64,000 bases of DNA, from the NCBI GenBank assembly GCA_950022655.1, contig OX465584.1, forward strand, positions 1,621,694 through 1,685,693, read 5' to 3'. The stretch's first letter is position 1, and every line of letters begins with the position of its first letter. Of the stretch, positions 21,941 through 34,000 are shown one piece after another. This DNA comes from Alentia gelatinosa (Eukaryota > Annelida > Polychaeta > Phyllodocida > Polynoidae). The notes under the pieces are model-generated. The model was not told the origin of the DNA, did not search any database, and was given only the letters and a program-made list of their open reading frames with translations. The position numbers and the translations under genes are program-made.

Positions 21941-23409
21941 GTAAGTTGTTTGTTCTTGATTACGGCTGAAAACAGATAGAAGTTAGTGATATGGCTACGA
22001 AATATTGGTGGAATTAGTTGAATTGATTAAAAGCGTAGACTAGATTAGAACACGGTGTAATTACTGGAAACACTGATGTTCCGGCTGCACCCAGGGCAAA
22101 GCAATGTAAAACTAAAACGATAGAATTTTAGAAACTTGTGATTCAAGTCTAACTCTAAGTAAGTTGTACTCGTACTCGTAGTGGTGTGGTGGAGTGGTGT
22201 AATTAATGTCAAAGGCTTGGACATGGCTGGAAGTAGAAATTTGAAATAAATCTAGATATATCTAGATCTAGATATTAAAGTCACATTAGCATGCGATTAT
22301 ATTATTACGTGCCCATTTTTATTTCTAAAACTCATGTTAGAGGTTGATAGAGATATTCTTCATCAGGGTGACTGGTCAACTCGTCCCATACTGGCCATAG
22401 TCAACTTGTGCTTTTTTGGTCAACTCGTCCTTTTCCCTAGTCAACTCGTCCTTTTTGTTTTCCAATTGTCTTACTATCGTAAAACTGGATGAGTTTTAAT
22501 CTTGACCACCGTATGCCACGACTGGAGTTTGGCATAGTCACTTCGGTACCTGGAGAACTGAGCCCGCAGGAGAACTGAGCCAGACGTGCGAACTGAGCCC
22601 GCAGGAGAACTGAGCCTGGGGTTGAGATTCAGAAGTGCGAACTGAGCCTGCAGGAGAACTGAGCCTGGGCCCACCGCTAATTAGCAAGTTACTCTGTACA
22701 TATTTTTTTTAAGATTTATAAAACCCTTTTGGCAAATATATGTGTTACACTATAATGTTACACATATATTCCGGGAGTTTCCTGGAATTAAAAAGCATTT
22801 TGTCAATTTGTTTATGTGTACAGACGTGTAAGATGTGAGCGATAATAGGGGTTCGACTGGCAATCACAGCGAAAAGCGTAACACAAAACGGCAGATAAAC
22901 ATATATTCCCTGTCATGAATCTATCATGTTTTGCTACTGAGCAAAAAGGGGGTTCCTCAGCTCACTGAAATATATCTACCAAATCTCATCCTTTACTAAC
23001 AATTAACTCGTTGTAAGTTTGTGATGCAAATATTAGGGCGGGCCGCTGCTCCGCGATGTGGATTTGACGTGACATCTCATGTTTACGTTTGCAGGTGAGC
23101 GTCGAACGGCGGCCGCTTTTCGAAGCGTTATAACTCTGGATCTAATGATCGGATTTGAATGATTTCAACGCAATTAGAACCGCCATCTGTGATACTTCCT
23201 TCTCCAGTTTGATTTTGCAATCTGATTATGTCTTGTTGTTATTTACGTGACATCGCGGCATGTCACGCTCGCGAGCCACCCGAGGTAACACGCTACTACA
23301 GCCCAGCACTGACTGAGCCAGGCTCACTTCTCCTGGAGGCTCAGTTCTCCTGAAGGCTCAGTTCGCATTCACACCTTTAGCTCAGTTCTCCTGCAGGCTC
23401 AGTTCTCTT

Positions 23410-23575
23410 GTATTCGTGACTTCATGAGGCGAAGCCGAGTGAAGTCCGGAGTCAAAACTCCAGGAGTGGCATGCGGTGGCCAAGATTAAAACGAATCAGG
23501 TTTTGATTTTATCCTTCCCCTCCTGAAGTTTTGGCTCCGGACTTCACTCGGCTTCGCCTCATGAAGTCACTTTGC
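23410..23575. repeat. Foldback with ~45-bp arms
   Basis: The arms GTGACTTCATGAGGCGAAGC...GTCCGGAG and their inverse (23527-23571) flank about 75 bp. The left arm recurs at 24052-24098 with the same neighbouring CCAGGAGTGG-type sequence. Confidence 0.8.
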
Positions 23576-23633
23576 CAAATTCCAGTCGTGGAATACGGTG
23601 GCCAAGATTAAACCTCATCCAGTTTTACGATAT

Positions 23634-23780
23634 TATCCTACCCTGTCTCCTCGATTTTGGAATATTACGTGATAAAAATTCTGTATGCCACTAGTGGCAT
23701 ATAAAACTCCGTATGCTAGTCAGCGTGGCATACGGAAACTCAATGTTAAGCTTATGGGATTTTATATTAGGGGTAGGATA
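23634..23780. mobile_element. 147-bp MITE, copy 1
   Basis: The ends are TATCCTACCC and GGGTAGGATA (10-bp perfect inverted repeat). The interior includes GTATGCCACTAGTGGCATA, a palindromic core. A copy of identical length is at 24143-24289. Confidence 0.75.
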
Positions 23781-24142
23781 AACCTATATATAACTGAATT
23801 ATATAATAGATAACAACTATATGATGTTAGATAGCAATTGTTTACCTGAATTTGATATTAGTATGAGCACATTCCATTTTCATTTCATAAACATATGAGT
23901 ACATTCCAATTTCATTTAATAAATTTCAATCATGAAAAAACATTTGCACCTGGGTCACATAGTATTTTATCACAGTATGTCACATATTATCTTAAAACTG
24001 GATGAGGTTAATCTTGTCTACCGTATTCCACGACTGGAGTTTGGCAAAGTGACTTCATGAGGCGAAGCCAAGTGAAGTCCGGAGCCAAAACTTCAGGAGT
24101 GGAATGCGCTGGACAAGATTAAAACGAATCAGGTTTTGATTT

Positions 24143-24289
24143 TATCCTACCCTATCTCCTCGATTTGGGGATATTACGTGATAACAATGCTGTATGCCAC
24201 TAGTGGCATATAAAACTCTGTATGTCAGTCAGCGTGGCATACAGAAACCCAATGTTAAGCCTATGGGATTTTATATTAGGGGTAGGATA
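24143..24289. mobile_element. 147-bp MITE, copy 2
   Basis: It has the same TATCCTACCC termini, the same 147-bp length and the same palindromic core GTATGCCACTAGTGGCATA as copy 1, with scattered substitutions. Confidence 0.75.
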
Positions 24290-24937
24290 ATGTACAATAC
24301 ACAATAGTAGGGAACAATACACATAATATCACATAGCATCTCATCACAGTACAATTCACATTTCTCTTGGCCTCTTACTCCTGGTCCATATCCTCCACAT
24401 GATCAGACAGGGCAGCACATCGTCGCAGGTACTCAGAGGTTGAGATTCTCCTGTATAGTGTAGTTTACTACTATCATATGTACATAACTGTGTTTCGAAA
24501 CCACAATGACAGTTGTTCAGTTTAGCAAAAATATGGATCTAAAAGATTGGAGAATGAGACATATAATCTCCAACCTACATAGTCAAAGTACTGAGCACCT
24601 ATATCCGGAAATGGTATTTTGTGACCGGCTATCTGTGGTTGTAGCGGGTTCACTTTGGCTCCCTATGCGGCCGCACTTTCGCGGCAACTTCTAGCTAACG
24701 GTACGCGCTAATACTTAGAAGTATGCATGAATAAAAGCTTAATTTGTGTTTGCACGAAAAACCCGAATTGACTAAGGTACGAGTGGACTAAGGCATGAGT
24801 TGACTAGCATTCCTCACTCAGTGGCTCACCACTTGTCTTTCATATTATTTTAGTTCTTAGCTCTGCCATATAGTTTCAGGGGTACAAGTCCCTATACCAA
24901 TATCTAACAAGATTTAATCTTTTACTTAAAGTTTCAG

Positions 24938-25073
24938 CTGAAAGCAACTAGACAGTGGAAGGCGGCGAACTAGGATACAAATATATCAGAATGGAGAAAT
25001 ATGACGTGGTTACCGGACTCGGGAAAGGTGCATGTGGAGCAGTCTATCTGGTTAGAGACTTACAATCAAGAAA
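24938..25073 (+). CDS. NEK exon with start codon and glycine loop
   Basis: The acceptor AAAGTTTCAG at 24928-24937 precedes 53 bases of 5' UTR and the ATG at 24991. Coding is 83 bases (MEKYDVVTGLGKGACG and AVYLVRDLQSR), donor GTAAGTA, phase 2. The presence of an acceptor implies an upstream non-coding exon. Confidence 0.88.
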
Positions 25074-28000
25074 GTAAGTATGAAATATGTATACATAGAT
25101 ACATCATTATATTTCTGGGAAAAAAATTAATTCATCTCTCTCAAACATGAGTATAACGAAGGATGTTTGATAAATTCCCTGTCCACTTAGGCACTTGTTC
25201 TGTTTTGATAAAGACTAGTCCACAGTTCTACATAAGAGTAAAGGGTGTGTTCCACCAGCTTGGCGAAATTGTTATACATCAACCTCACAGGCTTTGCCAG
25301 CAGATCTGGCCTGTAGCAGGCGACAACCTCGGCAACTTCCTCTGCCGTCGCCTGCCAGTTGCTGGGTGCTGATATTGAGGTGCTGCAGGTTGCGAGTGCC
25401 AGCTTGTTAAAATGACCAAGAATAATGGTCCTCCACCATCTATGGCATGGCCCCGGCGTCAGAGCCAGCCTCTGCCAACTAACTTATCCAATTCTGAATA
25501 TTTAGATTTCTTGGCATTCATGATTTTAGCAACTAGTTTTGTTCCTTTTACCAATTTGTCCTCCGGTAAAGATAATGTCATACTTAAAGTATCTATGATG
25601 AAACCTAAATATTTTATCTTTTGACAAGGGACTGAAACCTTTTTGAAATTAATGGAAAAACCTAGGAACCGAAGAATATTTATAAGAAGGTTTTGGTTGG
25701 ATTTACAACTTTCAAAATCTGGGCCAGAAACCAGAAAATCGTCTAGGTAATTTACCACCCAAAGATTGTAGGAGGATGAACATCTAGCAATGAAATCGCT
25801 TATGGCTTTGAATATAAAAGGCGCCGAGCGAATGCCGAAGCATAAAACATTATCTAACATATATGTATGTTTATGCTGATACAAAATTTTTTTTGTTACC
25901 GTTCGCTCCGCAGAGCTATTGGTTTGAAAAAGATTTTGTATCAGCATGATTACCCTCTGGTAGTACCTAACCCAACCCCATTGCAAGCCTGAAAGCTAGA
26001 GTTAAGATGACCCTTTGGGCCGTCTCAATTTCCTGAACGTTCCACAAAATAATAGACAAAACGTCTATTTACATAGAGACTTACGCGAGCAAGTCCCTAC
26101 GACACCTGACGAGAATTCAGTATAGATTCGAAACCACAAGCCCAAATAAACCTCATTCTCACCGTGGGCCACAGGCCTAAACAACCTGTCACTGCAAAGA
26201 GCAAAAGAAACGCTCTGTACAGGCCCAAAATCGCATTAATGACTTTCTGCCCCCCCCCCCCAGGCAACACAAATGGACGGCTCATGTTTGTTTCAGGAAC
26301 CGCCCTCCCGTTGGGATATACACTGTCCGCTCCCGGTGCGCCCAGTCAGCTGACACGCACCCGCCAGCCGGTTGCCAGGTCCAACTGGGAAAAGCGTCAT
26401 TAGCAACCAATGAGATTCGAGTAAACAACCTCGATTGACCAATGAGAAGAGGCCGTGGACACGCCGACCGGCGTCGGTCAAAGACTCAGGCTAGCACTTG
26501 TGGTTGTGTTACCGTAGGGTACCCTTCGTCTTCCACACTGATATATGTATGTTTACCGTCAATAATCCAACTAATCCCCATGAACTTTCTATGGGGTGGG
26601 AAAATATTTATGTGCCGATAAGCACTAGCTATATCGATAACTGCACCAAAATTTCCCGATTCAATAATATCCACAGCATCATCTATGCTTTTAAAGCAGA
26701 ATTTGAGGGCTGTGGAGTTTATATGATCATTTACCGAGTCTTTAGGTCTCGAGCAATCTGTGATAGGGCATATTTTAGAGTCATTTTTATAAATCGCACC
26801 TAGACCGTGAACACATGAAGGACGATTTTTTGATATAGATAATTTGTTTTCTTGAAGTTCTCTACGGATGATATTATCCATCTCTTCTGACGGTCTTTGT
26901 CCCAAAATAGAATTGTAATTATTAATTTCGTAAGACAAATCACAATCGTCATCAACCACCTTAAAGCCTCTACATAGGCGGGTAAGTATAAACATATCTT
27001 CATAAACTCGTTGATTCATGCTATGAATCATAATGGCAAAACGACAGGGTCGTAATTGGACTTTAGTGTCGTCTAGTAGAAAATTACATGAGCAATAACC
27101 TAGTCTGCAATTTTCAAAAACCACTTTTACAGTCAGTATGGTTACAAGTGAAAAAAGATACAATATTATCGCTAACCACCTCTACAGGAGGGGTAGAAAT
27201 AGAAACGTATCGATCCCGAAGTTGAGAGTTAGAGCTCTGTTACAACGGGTCTTCACCATGTTCAACAACGTCCGGAGTCCTTTGCTCGTGAGAGCTACTG
27301 TAGTCTGTATAGTCCTCTAACACAGAGGAAAAAGACCTATTGACCCAGTCCTGGTCTTTATATGTTACAGAATAATCAAAACATGATTCCAAATTTAAAT
27401 CGCGTGATGTAACACAATTTGCAGGTACCACCGTGTTGTCCTATGCTTGAGTGGTCGCGGTCGTTGAAGAGGGGACTTGAACTCTACAGGTGTGGATGGA
27501 ATGGTTTGTTGCAAAGCATCGCGAACATATATGAGGGTAACGACAGTTTCGGAAGTTGCATCCCTCACCATTCCATGCTAAACAAACCGGGCGACTACCT
27601 GGGAGGCGATTTTCTTTCTTCTTTATCGTCGGAATCGGTTTTTTCTTGGTATCACGGGCGTATTCGGGACACAAGAACCGCATAGATAAATCCAAATTGC
27701 CTCCAGAGTAAGCTTTCATCCCCTCATCGATAACTTTCTCCCGGACTGCGTGGTCGTATTTACATAGGCCGGTAGTCAGATATGCCCGTGATGCCGCCTT
27801 TTCCACGATAAAGGCATTATGCGCCAGCATCCCGGTGATATCTTTGCCTTTATCATAACACTCTTGTAGGAGTTTTGCCTGGCAAAACCACCGTTTTTCA
27901 TTAGATAACGGTTTATCACGGTCTTCTTTAGGAATGAAGCGTTTAATGTTAAACCTACGTTTCACTTCCTTGCGCGATTTCCTCTTCCCCTCTTGCTTGG

Positions 28001-31000
28001 TACGGCGATGGCGACCTTTGGATGTAGACGATTTGTGATGTCTTGAGCTTCCTTTAGTAGACGAGGAAGAGCTGGAGGATGACGTTGATGAGGAAGACGA
28101 TTCGGACGACGAAGACGAGGACGAAGACTAACCGCCGGTGTCCTTTTCGGTCTTTAAAACCTTCCTCTCTGGTTTTCCGCGATTTCTTGACTTTCCCTCT
28201 GGAGCGGGGAGGTTCATTTCCTGCACCGTATCCCTTAATGGCTTGCTTCAATAAGGACTCAATACGGTTCAGACAATTTTCAGACCCGTCTACCTTGGTA
28301 GAAAGATCACGCATGGCCTTGTTCATGTCCGCCATCTTGGAATCAGTTGACATTTTCACTTTTCTTGACTGCTCACCTGAGGATTTTGTTCCTGATTTCG
28401 ATTTACCTCGTCTGCGTTTAGAGAATATCCAGGGGTTATCCTCTACGTCACCGCAATAATCCTCGAAAGAGTTTTCAGAGTCCCCGTCTGCTTCGCTGGA
28501 CTCGTCAGACCGGTCCTCGGATTTCGACTCGCAGGACTCATTTTGTTCAGGATTCTTTTTCAGTAATTCCCTCACCTTTCTACATTTCTTCCCTGTTGGG
28601 GCCTCGTGCCTAGAGCAGCAGGTATTACAGAATCGTTTCTGTCCCATACTGGGAGAAGAAAAAGTTGGCGGTGTGTGAGTGTGTGTCGGTGTGTTCCTCT
28701 CGGTAAGTCAGCAGGGGTGTGACCGGAGTGCGGGGTGACCGGCACAGAAAGTGCGCACACCTGGCCGACGGGGGGAGCCACCTGTGTATAAGGTGGCGGT
28801 ACCTGTGGTGTATTACATGTATTATACCTAACTCTTGTAGCAAGAGTAGTTCAAAAATATTTGCATATTCTCTCCGGCCCTCTGTCATGCCACCTAGCCA
28901 GCAGAGAGCTGATTTTGTTGTTCTTACCAGCTGGACTGGAAGGCGGGCTGGCCCAGGACGTATCCCGCGTAGTGCTCCCCGCCGCCACCTCAACAGACCT
29001 GGTCAGAATGAATGCGTTGTAATTTCATCCTTGTATCCGTGATTACAGGCTGAAAGTTCAGTTGTAATTTCATCCTTGTATCCGTGATTACAGGCTGAAA
29101 GTTCAGTTGTAATTTCATCCTTGTATCCGTGATTACAGGCTGAAAGTTCAGTTGTAATTTCATCCTTGTATCCCTGATTACAGGCTGAAAGTTCAGTTGT
29201 AATTTCATCCTTGTATCCGTGATTACAGGCTAAAAGTTCAGTTGTAATTTCATCCTTGTATCCGTGATTACAGGCTGAAAGTTCAGTTGTAATTTCATCC
29301 TTGTATCCGTGATTACAGGCTGAAAGTTCAGTTGTAATTTCATCCTTGTATCTGTGATTACAGGCTGAAAGTTCAGTTGTAATTTCATCCTTGTATCCGT
29401 GATTACAGGCTGAAAGTTCAGTTGTAATTTCATCCTTGTATCCCTGATTACAGGCTGAAAGTTCAGGTGTAATTTCATCCTTGTATCCATGATTACAGGC
29501 TGAAAGTTCAGTTGTAATTTCATCCTTGTATCCGTGATTACAGGCTGAAAGTTCAGTTGTAATTTCATCCTTGTATCCGTGATTACAGGCTGAAAGTTCA
29601 GTTTTTGTAGTTCGGGGACAATTTTAGGACCAGAATTCATACGTCAAACGCTTATCTATATTTATTTACATTATTTGGTTAACCACAGTATTCAGTGGAT
29701 ATTTAAAGAGCTATGATCCTCCCATATAAATCCCAAGATGGCTGAAATGGCCAAGTTTATCCAAACCGTGTTTGACATGCCCCCTATCAAATGAATGGGA
29801 AACAGGCATAGCACAAAAATGCTGCCAATGTCCACCAGACTTCCTGGCATTCATATCACCTAGTCAGTATCTGGCAGGCATCCGTCTCAGAAAAAAACGC
29901 ATGCTATGTTGGTGTACGGGCGTAGTGTGGTTGTATGCCAGCTATTATAAGGTGGAATGGTGGAAGAGCACTGACAATTTGTACACTTTCAACCGGCTGG
30001 TGGCTCGGTGCCAGTCAGACGGTTGTCTTAGAGGCCGGCCTAGCATCATTTTGGTGGAACACACCCTTAAGAAGTATCATTGGCGTTAAAGACTAAGAGA
30101 TATTTATTTGGGCAAACATTTCTTTCCAAGAGCCCTCTTATCCCAATCATTAGTTTGCAGTCATCATTACATTTTGATGAATTATCTTTAAAGGTACGCA
30201 ATGCACGATATTCAGGGAAGGTGTTACATTACCCATACTACCTTTTTTTTTTTTTTTAATCAAGTTTATTTACATACATTCCTATATTCTAGTTCTCTAG
30301 CACTCGCCAATGTAATCCAGACATTATACATTTACCTGTATCCATCCACTACCTCCCTCAACCTCACAAACCTCAACCTCATTTACCTCCCACTCCTACA
30401 CCTATAGTCATTATACATTTATAATCATTATACATTTACCTCCCACTTATCACCTATAATCATACATTTACCTCCCACTTCTCACCTATAGTCATACATT
30501 TACCTCCCACTTCTCACCTATAATCATACATTTACCTCCCACTTCTCACCTATAGTCATACATTTACCTCCCACTTCTCACCTATAGTCATACATTTACC
30601 TCCCACTTCTCACCTATAATCATACATTTACCTCCCACTTCTCACCTATAATCATACATTTACCTCCCACTTCTCACCTATAGTCATACATTTACCTCCC
30701 ACTTCTCACCTATAATCATACATTTACCTCCCACTTCTCACCTATAATCATACATTTACCTCCCACTTCTCACCTATAATCATACATTTACCTCCCACTT
30801 CACACCTATAGTCATACATTTACCTCCCACTTCTCACCTATAATCATACATTTACCTCCCACTCCTCACCTATAATCATACACTCACCTATTGAGGAGTA
30901 GATCCTCACACTCAGATTATTCAAATTCATACAGCTGTTATCGATGTTTCTCTTTTAAGGTTATTTGCTTTGAAGAAGATCCAACTAGATGAAGGAAGAA

Positions 31001-34000
31001 AAAACAGAAGCAGGAATGCGGTGATCAAAGAAGCAAAGTAGGTCTAGTGTGACAATAAGTGGGCTTATTCCTGAGGTCACAGACAAACATGATGAATACC
31101 TTTGTTGATCGTTAACTTTTTCGCTACGGTGTGATTCCTAGAGGCATTCCCAGGCATAGTACACGATGAAACGAATATGTTGATAATATTGTCTCGACCT
31201 TTATGTAGAATTATTGAATAGTTAGTAGTATTGATATCATGTAAAAATCTAAATTACTTTGAACAACATGGAAAGTGTCAACGTACTACATCAACTACAT
31301 ATATGTGAATTCTTCTTTTTTGGGTGGAGAGGGTTTGTTTCTTATCAGGATTTTTTTATATTGACTTTTCAGAATTCTGTCCGAACTGAAACATCCAAAT
31401 ATCGTCACTTATTATGATTCCTTCTTCGATGAGCAAGCAGAATGCCTGTGCATTTTGCAAGTAGGTGATACAATTAATTACATTTGCACAGGAGTTATTT
31501 TCACATCGTATGAGTATCGTATAACTACATGGCAATCATTTGGTCTGGCTCTGGTTGCGCTTTTGTTCGAGTATTATTGTTTCAAATACACATCAATTAT
31601 TCAGAAAAATAAAGTCACATATCTTTTATGAAGGGTCAGATCTGAATGTTATATGCCTAGCATCTCCATGACTAGAAATCTGTAGAATCTAACTGTCTGA
31701 AACATCTATAGCTAGATTCATTTTGATTCTAAATGATAAAACTAGATAAAAATCTAGATTACAATTCCTGACACCTAGATTAGATTACAATTCCTGACAA
31801 TTAGATTCCAGACAATCTTGGGCAGAATTTACGCTACTTAAATTGTTGATGCTGACTGAAAGAACCGATAAACAGAATATTTAAAGAAAAAGTTCCCTCT
31901 CCCTATCCAGGTTTTTGATATATGTAACCAGGAACACACCTTTTTTATTGGTCTTCGGTGAATAACACTGAGCCACAACTCAGTGGACGCCTGCCTCCCG
32001 AGACAGGTTGCGGCTATGTGTAGCACAGTGTGAGACAGGGTGTGGCTGTGTGTAGCACAGTGTGAGACAGGGTGCGGCTATGTGTAGCACAGTGTGAGAC
32101 AGGGTGTGGCTGTGTGTAGCACAGTGTGAGACAGGGTGCGGCTGTGTGTAGCTCAGTGTGAGACAGGGTGCGGCTGTGTGTAGCACAGTGTGAGACAGGG
32201 TGCGGCTATGTGTAGCACAGTGTGAGACAGGGTGCGGCTATGTGTAGCACAGTGTGAGACAGGGTGCGCCCGTGTGTAGCACAGTGTGAGACAGGGTGCG
32301 GCTGTGTGTAGCACAGTGTGAGACAGGGTGCGGCTGTGTGTAGCACAGTGTGAGACAGGGTGCGGCTATGTGTAGCACAGTGTGAGACAGGGTGCGGCTG
32401 TGTGTAGCTCAGTGTGTCTGTTTTGTCTTCAGGATTTCTGTGATGGGGGAACACTGGACGACAAGATCATAGATGCTGCAAGAGTGAGTGTCAAACAATG
32501 AATTTACCACGTCATATTTGCATAGATATATTTTCCTACACTGTTAAATATCATGGGAATTTCTCCGTTTAATCGTTGTGGTGTCTTGACGCATATCCTT
32601 ATGTTAAAATGAAATTATTAACTAAAGATATGTTGGTGATGACAGGTTTTAAAGTAAAACATTTATTCTCAAAAATGAATTGCCTTTGTACATAAGGCTT
32701 TTTTGCCTAATCTTGATCGAACTGGCTTTCGGCAGTATCAATTATGGTAAGGCTTGTAATCGATTTGATATCATTTTCTGAAAAAAAGATCTTTGTGGTT
32801 GCAGAGGAAGGAGCATTTCCCGGAAAAACAAGTGATTCAGGTAAATTGACGCAGGTTTCTTCTCATATTGAGCATTTCTTGCTGGTTCAGTAAAAGTTCA
32901 AACTCTTTAAGCTCGGTCTGAAGAGAGTCACCAATCAGCCAGGATCTCTCAGAACAGGAGCTTCTCACTGCTTCACACCTCTCCTCTAACACCAATCAGC
33001 CAGGATCTCTCAGAACAGGAGCTTCTCACTGCTTCACACCTCTCCTCTAACACCAATCAGCCAGGATCTCTCAGAACAGGAGCTTCTCACTGCTTCACAC
33101 CTCTCCTCTTTCCCCATTTAATGTGCTTAAAACTCATTTGCCTGTTTTTTGTTCCAGTGGTTCATTCAGATTGCTATGGCCGTTCAGTACATGCACTCCA
33201 AAAAGATATTACACAGGTGAGTGCTATCTTATAAAAATGATGTTTGAGAGTCGATAAGACCACAGACCCTCAACTTCTCCAGAATGTGCTTAGTGTGTGG
33301 CCAGCGCCGCCAACGCCCTTCTTGCACATGAGTTACTCATTAACTCTTTCTGTCCGAGCCTGATTGGAGAGTACAGGCACTATAGGACGAGGCATAATAC
33401 CTCTATAAACCCCAAGGGGACGAGACTATCGCCGTATGGTGTCTGTTTGTGGTATGGGCGTCACTTAGCAACCTTTAGATACCAGTTACTATAGTTACTT
33501 ATCGAATACCCACAGAGTATAATGATGAATATGGTATTTTTTATTAATTGTGAAAAAATGGTGTAATTCTAATCATTATTTCTCATAAAACATAACGTTT
33601 GTGATGATGACACATAAACATAAATATATTTTTAAACAATGCCTGGAGGCATTCCTCGTCCCCTGGGTGGGAATGCCTCCAGGCATTCCTCGTCCCCTGG
33701 GTGGGAATGCCTCCAGGCATTGCTCGGACTGAAAGAGTTAAAGTACACAGGAGTACAACACATTGTCTTTAAGGGATTAAAGGGAGTACCATGAAAACTA
33801 AGAGATGTCAGTTATTTTTCGTCTCGTGTGCTATCATCATATCACAGATAAAGAGTGCAGAGCAGTATTCGCATTATTCCGATGTTTTTTCTAAACCTTA
33901 CTGACATCTTTCATGTCTCATGAAGGCTGAACAATATTTTGGTTTATATTCTCTGGATTGGTACTCTTTACAAAAACATATATCTTGTTCTGTCGTTGTG

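Larger units (their letters stand above)
22370..24800. repeat. Mosaic of inverted and repeated motifs
   Basis: GTCAACTCGTCC-like strings occur three to four times at 22376-22450 and inverted at 24770-24795. GCAGGAGAACTGAGCC-like strings cluster at 22550-22665 and inverted at 23310-23405. A GTGACTTCATGAGGCGAAGC arm at 23410 is inverted near 23570 and repeated at 24052. Two 147-bp MITEs sit inside. The pattern suggests one or more non-autonomous elements nested in each other, in the presumed first intron of the NEK gene. Confidence 0.6.
25459..28647 (-). mobile_element. Broken DIRS/Ngaro-like retroelement, copy 1
   Basis: The minus-strand order is gag-like ORF (28647-27441, one frame break), then a reverse transcriptase (27163 to 25459) interrupted by a 667-bp insertion. 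RT motifs ICPITDCSRP, AVIDIASAYRHINIFP, CFGIRSAPFIF and NYLDDFLV are of the kind found in DIRS/Ngaro-type elements (inferred lineage). No RNase H or tyrosine recombinase follows, so the element is 3'-truncated. It lies inside the first NEK coding intron, antisense to the gene. Confidence 0.75.

Noticed and set aside
25459..28647. Diversity-generating retroelement or other RT-based defence system
   Set aside because: The neighbouring gag-like protein, broken frames and eukaryotic intron setting indicate a retrotransposon; no template/variable repeat pair was seen.
29772..30089. 105-residue open frame
   Set aside because: No motif or repeat relationship was recognised; likely chance in intron.
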